Part shown: positions 61,727 to 64,000 of the stretch, piece by piece
How positions within the stretch are numbered: the first letter of the stretch is position 1
How the letters are laid out: each line of letters opens with the position of its first letter
Assembly: GCA_018711085.1 (NCBI GenBank)
Contig: DVIR01000039.1
Span: forward strand, 7,995 to 71,994
Length of the DNA stretch: 64,000 nucleotides
Direction of reading: 5' to 3'
Source of the DNA: Faeciplasma gallinarum
GTDB lineage: Bacteria > Bacillota > Clostridia > Oscillospirales > Ruminococcaceae
The notes under the pieces: model-generated
Database searches by the model: none
What the model was told of the DNA's origin: nothing
What the model saw: only the letters and a program-made list of their open reading frames with translations
Position numbers and translations under genes: made by a program

Positions 61727-62475
61727 GCTACGGCGTTTTTGCCGAGTATTATGACCTTTTTACTAAAAACGTCGATTATGCGGCGTATGCTGAAAGAGTG
61801 GACAAAATAGCAGGGAGCCTCGGATTAAAACGAGGCTCTTTAGTTGATTTGGGCTGCGGCACGGCAAGCCTTGGCATAGAGCTTGCAAGGCTGGGATATG
61901 ACGTGACGGGCGTGGATCTGTCCTGTGAAATGCTCACCGCAGCGGCGGCAAAGGTCTATGACAGCGGTCTTTTTGTAAGGCTGGTCAACATGGATATGCG
62001 CGCGCTTAAACTGCCCGAAAAGGCGGATATGGTTGTGTCAAGCCTTGACGGGCTAAACCACCTTGACGGCTTTTCGGACGTGAAAAAGACCTTTGCGCGG
62101 GTTTATTCCTGCCTTGCCAAGGGCGGGCTTTTTGTGTTCGACATGAACACGCCGTATAAGCACAAAGAGGTGCTGTCAAATAACGCGTTTATTTTTGACA
62201 GCGATGAGGCGTACCTTGGCTGGCAAAACGAGTATTGCGACGAGGATAAAAGCGTCGAAATAACCCTTGATTTCTTTGTGCCGGACAATAGCGGCGGATA
62301 TGACAGGTTCACGGAGTGCTTTAAAGAGCGTGCGTACTCCGAGCGGGATGTGTGCGCGGCTTTAAGAGAATGCGGCTTCGAGCTTGCCGGCATGTATGAC
62401 GGGCTGAGCGCAGACCCGCCTAAGGATACAACTCAGAGAATTTTGTACGCAGCAATAAAACCTAAAAATAAATAA
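61723..62475 (+). CDS. Class I SAM-dependent methyltransferase
   Basis: The 250 residues contain the SAM motif I LVDLGCGTASLG (40-51), an acidic VTGVDLS (motif II), and VVSSLDGLNHL (motif IV region). The N-terminal FAEYYDLFTKNVDYAAYAERV and overall pattern match small-molecule methyltransferases common in clostridia. The substrate is not predictable. It is translationally coupled to the YerC-like gene by a four-base overlap. Confidence 0.85.
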   Translation: MSYGVFAEYYDLFTKNVDYAAYAERVDKIAGSLGLKRGSLVDLGCGTASLGIELARLGYDVTGVDLSCEMLTAAAAKVYDSGLFVRLVNMDMRALKLPEKADMVVSSLDGLNHLDGFSDVKKTFARVYSCLAKGGLFVFDMNTPYKHKEVLSNNAFIFDSDEAYLGWQNEYCDEDKSVEITLDFFVPDNSGGYDRFTECFKERAYSERDVCAALRECGFELAGMYDGLSADPPKDTTQRILYAAIKPKNK

Positions 62476-62493
62476 TCAATCAGCGAGGTATTT

Positions 62494-63426
62494 ATGGGCA
62501 GAATAGTAAGGACTATATCGGAGGACGCATCGGCCGTATGCAGCGCGATAGAGGGAACGGATATAGTATCGCAGATAGAAAAGATTCACGGCACATCCGC
62601 AGTCGTAACGGCTGCACTGGGAAGGCTTGCCTTGGGAACGTCACTTATAGGAATAGGCCTCAAGGATAAGGACGACAGCGTGACGGTCAGGGTGAACGGC
62701 GGAGGACCTATAGGAACTATGACAGCCGTTTCGGACTCGATGGGCAACGTAAAATGCTGCTGCGATGAATGCATAGTTGAAATCCCGCTAAAGCCGAACG
62801 GAAAGCTCGACGTCGGTGGGGCAGTCGGCTCAAACGGCACAATAAGCGTTGTAAAGGACCTTGGCCTAAAGGAGCCGTATATAGGTCAAACCGAACTTGT
62901 CAGCGGGGAGATAGCCGAAGATATCACAAACTACTTCGCCGTAAGCGAGCAGACGCCGACGGTGTGCGCCTTGGGCGTGCTGGTAAATCCGGACTTGAGC
63001 GTAAAACGCGCGGGAGGATTTATGATTCAGCTTTTGCCCTTTGCGTCAGACGAATGTATAAGTACGATAGAAAAGAACATATCAAATATGGCAAGCGTCA
63101 CGACACTTCTGGAGCTTGGGCATACGGCGGAGAGCATTGCAATGCTTGCGCTGGACGGTTTGAAGCCGAATGTGCTCGACAGCTTTGACGTGAGCTATAA
63201 GTGCGATTGCTCACGTGAGAGGACGCAAAGGGTGCTGAAAAGCCTCGGCGAAAAGGAGCTGAAGGAGCTTGCACAGGACGAGGTGACGGAGGTAAAGTGT
63301 CATTTCTGCGGCACATCGTATAAGTTTACACGTGACGAAATTTTAAAGCTTGCCGAGGAAAAGAGAGCAAAGACAGATGCCATGCAGCAGACCGACGCGC
63401 CTGCGGGGGAGCAAAACAATAAGTAA
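62494..63426 (+). CDS. hslO: Redox-regulated chaperone Hsp33
   Basis: Holdase chaperone activated when oxidation releases its zinc. The 310 residues include the N-terminal substrate domain (GGGPIGTMTAVSDSMGNVKC) and the C-terminal zinc switch with Cys237-x-Cys239 and Cys269-x-x-Cys272. A short polar tail (about 290-310) goes beyond the usual end. GAGG lies before the ATG. Unusually many extra cysteines (KCCCDEC, about 88-94) lie in the N-terminal half. Confidence 0.94.
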   Translation: MGRIVRTISEDASAVCSAIEGTDIVSQIEKIHGTSAVVTAALGRLALGTSLIGIGLKDKDDSVTVRVNGGGPIGTMTAVSDSMGNVKCCCDECIVEIPLKPNGKLDVGGAVGSNGTISVVKDLGLKEPYIGQTELVSGEIAEDITNYFAVSEQTPTVCALGVLVNPDLSVKRAGGFMIQLLPFASDECISTIEKNISNMASVTTLLELGHTAESIAMLALDGLKPNVLDSFDVSYKCDCSRERTQRVLKSLGEKELKELAQDEVTEVKCHFCGTSYKFTRDEILKLAEEKRAKTDAMQQTDAPAGEQNNK

Positions 63427-63458
63427 AAATAAAACCGCAAAACACCGGCAAAAAACAC

Positions 63459-63487
63459 TTGACAACAGGTAATGCTTTGTGTATAAT
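63459..63487 (+). promoter_or_regulatory. Promoter of tRNA-Val
   Basis: TTGACA (63459-63464), 17-bp spacer, TATAAT (63482-63487), perfect consensus. A hairpin AGTCGCCT/AGGCGACT (63493-63513) lies between it and the tRNA and could guide 5' processing. Confidence 0.85.
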
Positions 63488-63520
63488 AATCAAGTCGCCT
63501 GATAAAGGCGACTGCACCAT

Positions 63521-63596
63521 GGAAGCTTAGCTCAGCTGGGAGAGCATCTGCCTTACAAGCAGAGGGTCATAGGTTCGAGCCCTATAGTTTCCACCA
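63521..63596 (+). tRNA. tRNA-Val (UAC anticodon)
   Basis: A full cloverleaf of 76 bases with encoded CCA. The acceptor arms GGAAGCT and AGTTTCC pair with one G-U; the D loop contains AGCTGGGAG; the anticodon loop is CTTACAA with anticodon TAC; the T arm has GGTTCGAGCC. It is read from its own promoter. Confidence 0.95.
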
Positions 63597-63641
63597 CTTA
63601 CTTAAAACTTTGAGTGATTATCCATAGTGCTAAATTCAGCA

Positions 63642-64000
63642 CTCGGTAACTTTCAGACGAAGTATGAAGGTTGTTACTTTGAGTTTTGCTCAAAGTGTTA
63701 GGTCTTTGCTCGGTAACTTTCGGATGAAATCCGAAAGTTGTCACTTCGAGCTTTAGCTCGAAGTGTTAAGTTCGAAAGTTGTCACTTTGAGCTTTATTCA
63801 AAGCATCAGTTCTTTGCTCAGTAACTTTCAGACGGAGTCTGAAAGTTGTCACTTCGAGCTTTAGCTCGAAGTGTTAAGTCCGAAAGTTGTTACTTCGAGC
63901 TTTATTCAAAGCATTAGTTCTTTGCTCAGTAACTTTCAGACGAAGTATGAAGGTTGTCACTTTGAGTTTTGCTCAAAGTGTTAGGTCTTTGCTCGGTAAC
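63642..64000. repeat. Tandem array of structured repeats running off the right edge
   Basis: Units beginning CTC(G/A)GTAAC start at 63642, 63709, 63817, 63925 and 63992, spacing 67, 108, 108, 67. Each has hairpin A (AACTTTC...GAAAGTT with a triloop) and hairpin B (ACTTCGAGC-TTTA-GCTCGAAGT). Units differ by paired changes that keep the stems: CGGAT/ATCCG at 63721-63733 versus CAGAC/GTCTG at 63829-63841. The 108-bp units add a half module. No reading frame spans it. A separate hairpin AGTGCT/AGCACT (63626-63643) marks the left end, about 30 bp after tRNA-Val. Confidence 0.85.

Noticed and set aside
63642..64000. CRISPR array
   Set aside because: Units abut without variable spacers of constant length, repeats have internal hairpins and diverged copies, and no cas gene is seen.
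1..64000. Insertion sequence, prophage or other mobile island
   Set aside because: No transposase, integrase or phage gene is present, and nearly all genes are core metabolic or envelope genes with similar composition.

Overview
The window looks like a chromosomal segment from a low-to-medium GC Gram-positive anaerobe of the class Clostridia, probably an uncultured gut-type lineage. The reasons are intrinsic terminators and consensus sigma-A promoters throughout, a T-box and a lysine riboswitch, type III glutamine synthetase, lipobox lipoproteins, class B sortases, a SpoIID-like protein, and an F-type ATP synthase whose c subunit carries sodium-binding residues. I see no insertion sequence, prophage or CRISPR array. 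The exact taxon cannot be read from the sequence.

Layout. 1-2060 (minus): lysine genes dapA-lysA behind a lysine riboswitch. 2281-3600 (minus): a GH10 xylanase lipoprotein. 3762-10827 (plus): the complete F0F1 operon atpI-B-E-F-H-A-G-D-C. 10840-14774 (minus): sbcD-sbcC. 14908-22785 (minus): purC-purB-purA-carA-carB behind one promoter. 23013-26089 (minus): pyrG-purF. 26207-33264 (minus): a glutamate synthase operon in split, archaeal-like form (amidotransferase, FMN subunit, ferredoxin, FAD oxidoreductase, GXGXG subunit), then a type I glutamine synthetase homologue and an ANTAR RNA-binding protein. 33345-35108 (plus): a tryptophan T-box and trpB2. 35139-40941 (plus): glnN (GS type III), an Amt transporter fused to a PII domain, and asnB. 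41219-49234 (minus): envelope and lipid genes, including two sortases. 49268-52266 (minus): pncC, thiI and a cysteine desulfurase. 52474-54759 (plus): hemW and an adaptor lipoprotein. 55040-57926 (minus): a membrane protein and lepA. 58187-63426 (plus): lon, engB, a YerC-like regulator, a methyltransferase and hslO. Then tRNA-Val and, from about 63642 to the right edge, an array of structured repeats.

The most interesting part is the nitrogen block at 26207-40941. The type I GS homologue has lost three active-site glutamates (Val187, Lys194 and Lys288 stand in their places) and its C-terminal segment. It sits directly upstream of an ANTAR protein whose receiver domain lacks the phosphoacceptor aspartate. 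The glutamate synthase operon and the glnN-amt-asnB operon each begin with a consensus promoter followed within a few nucleotides by an 18-nt hairpin with the same hexaloop, AAAGGC. That loop has A at position 1 and G at position 4, as in known ANTAR RNA targets, and each hairpin overlaps the 5' arm of an intrinsic terminator. A second A1/G4 hexaloop hairpin overlaps a second terminator in front of glnN. I infer a local antitermination circuit in which a catalytically dead GS may act as the nitrogen sensor for the ANTAR protein. The motifs are seen directly; the sensor role is a hypothesis.

Other notable points: a two-carboxylate Na+ motif in AtpE, a probable ACG start codon for atpG, an Amt-PII fusion, two class B sortases without visible substrates, and the terminal repeat array, whose hairpins show compensatory base changes.
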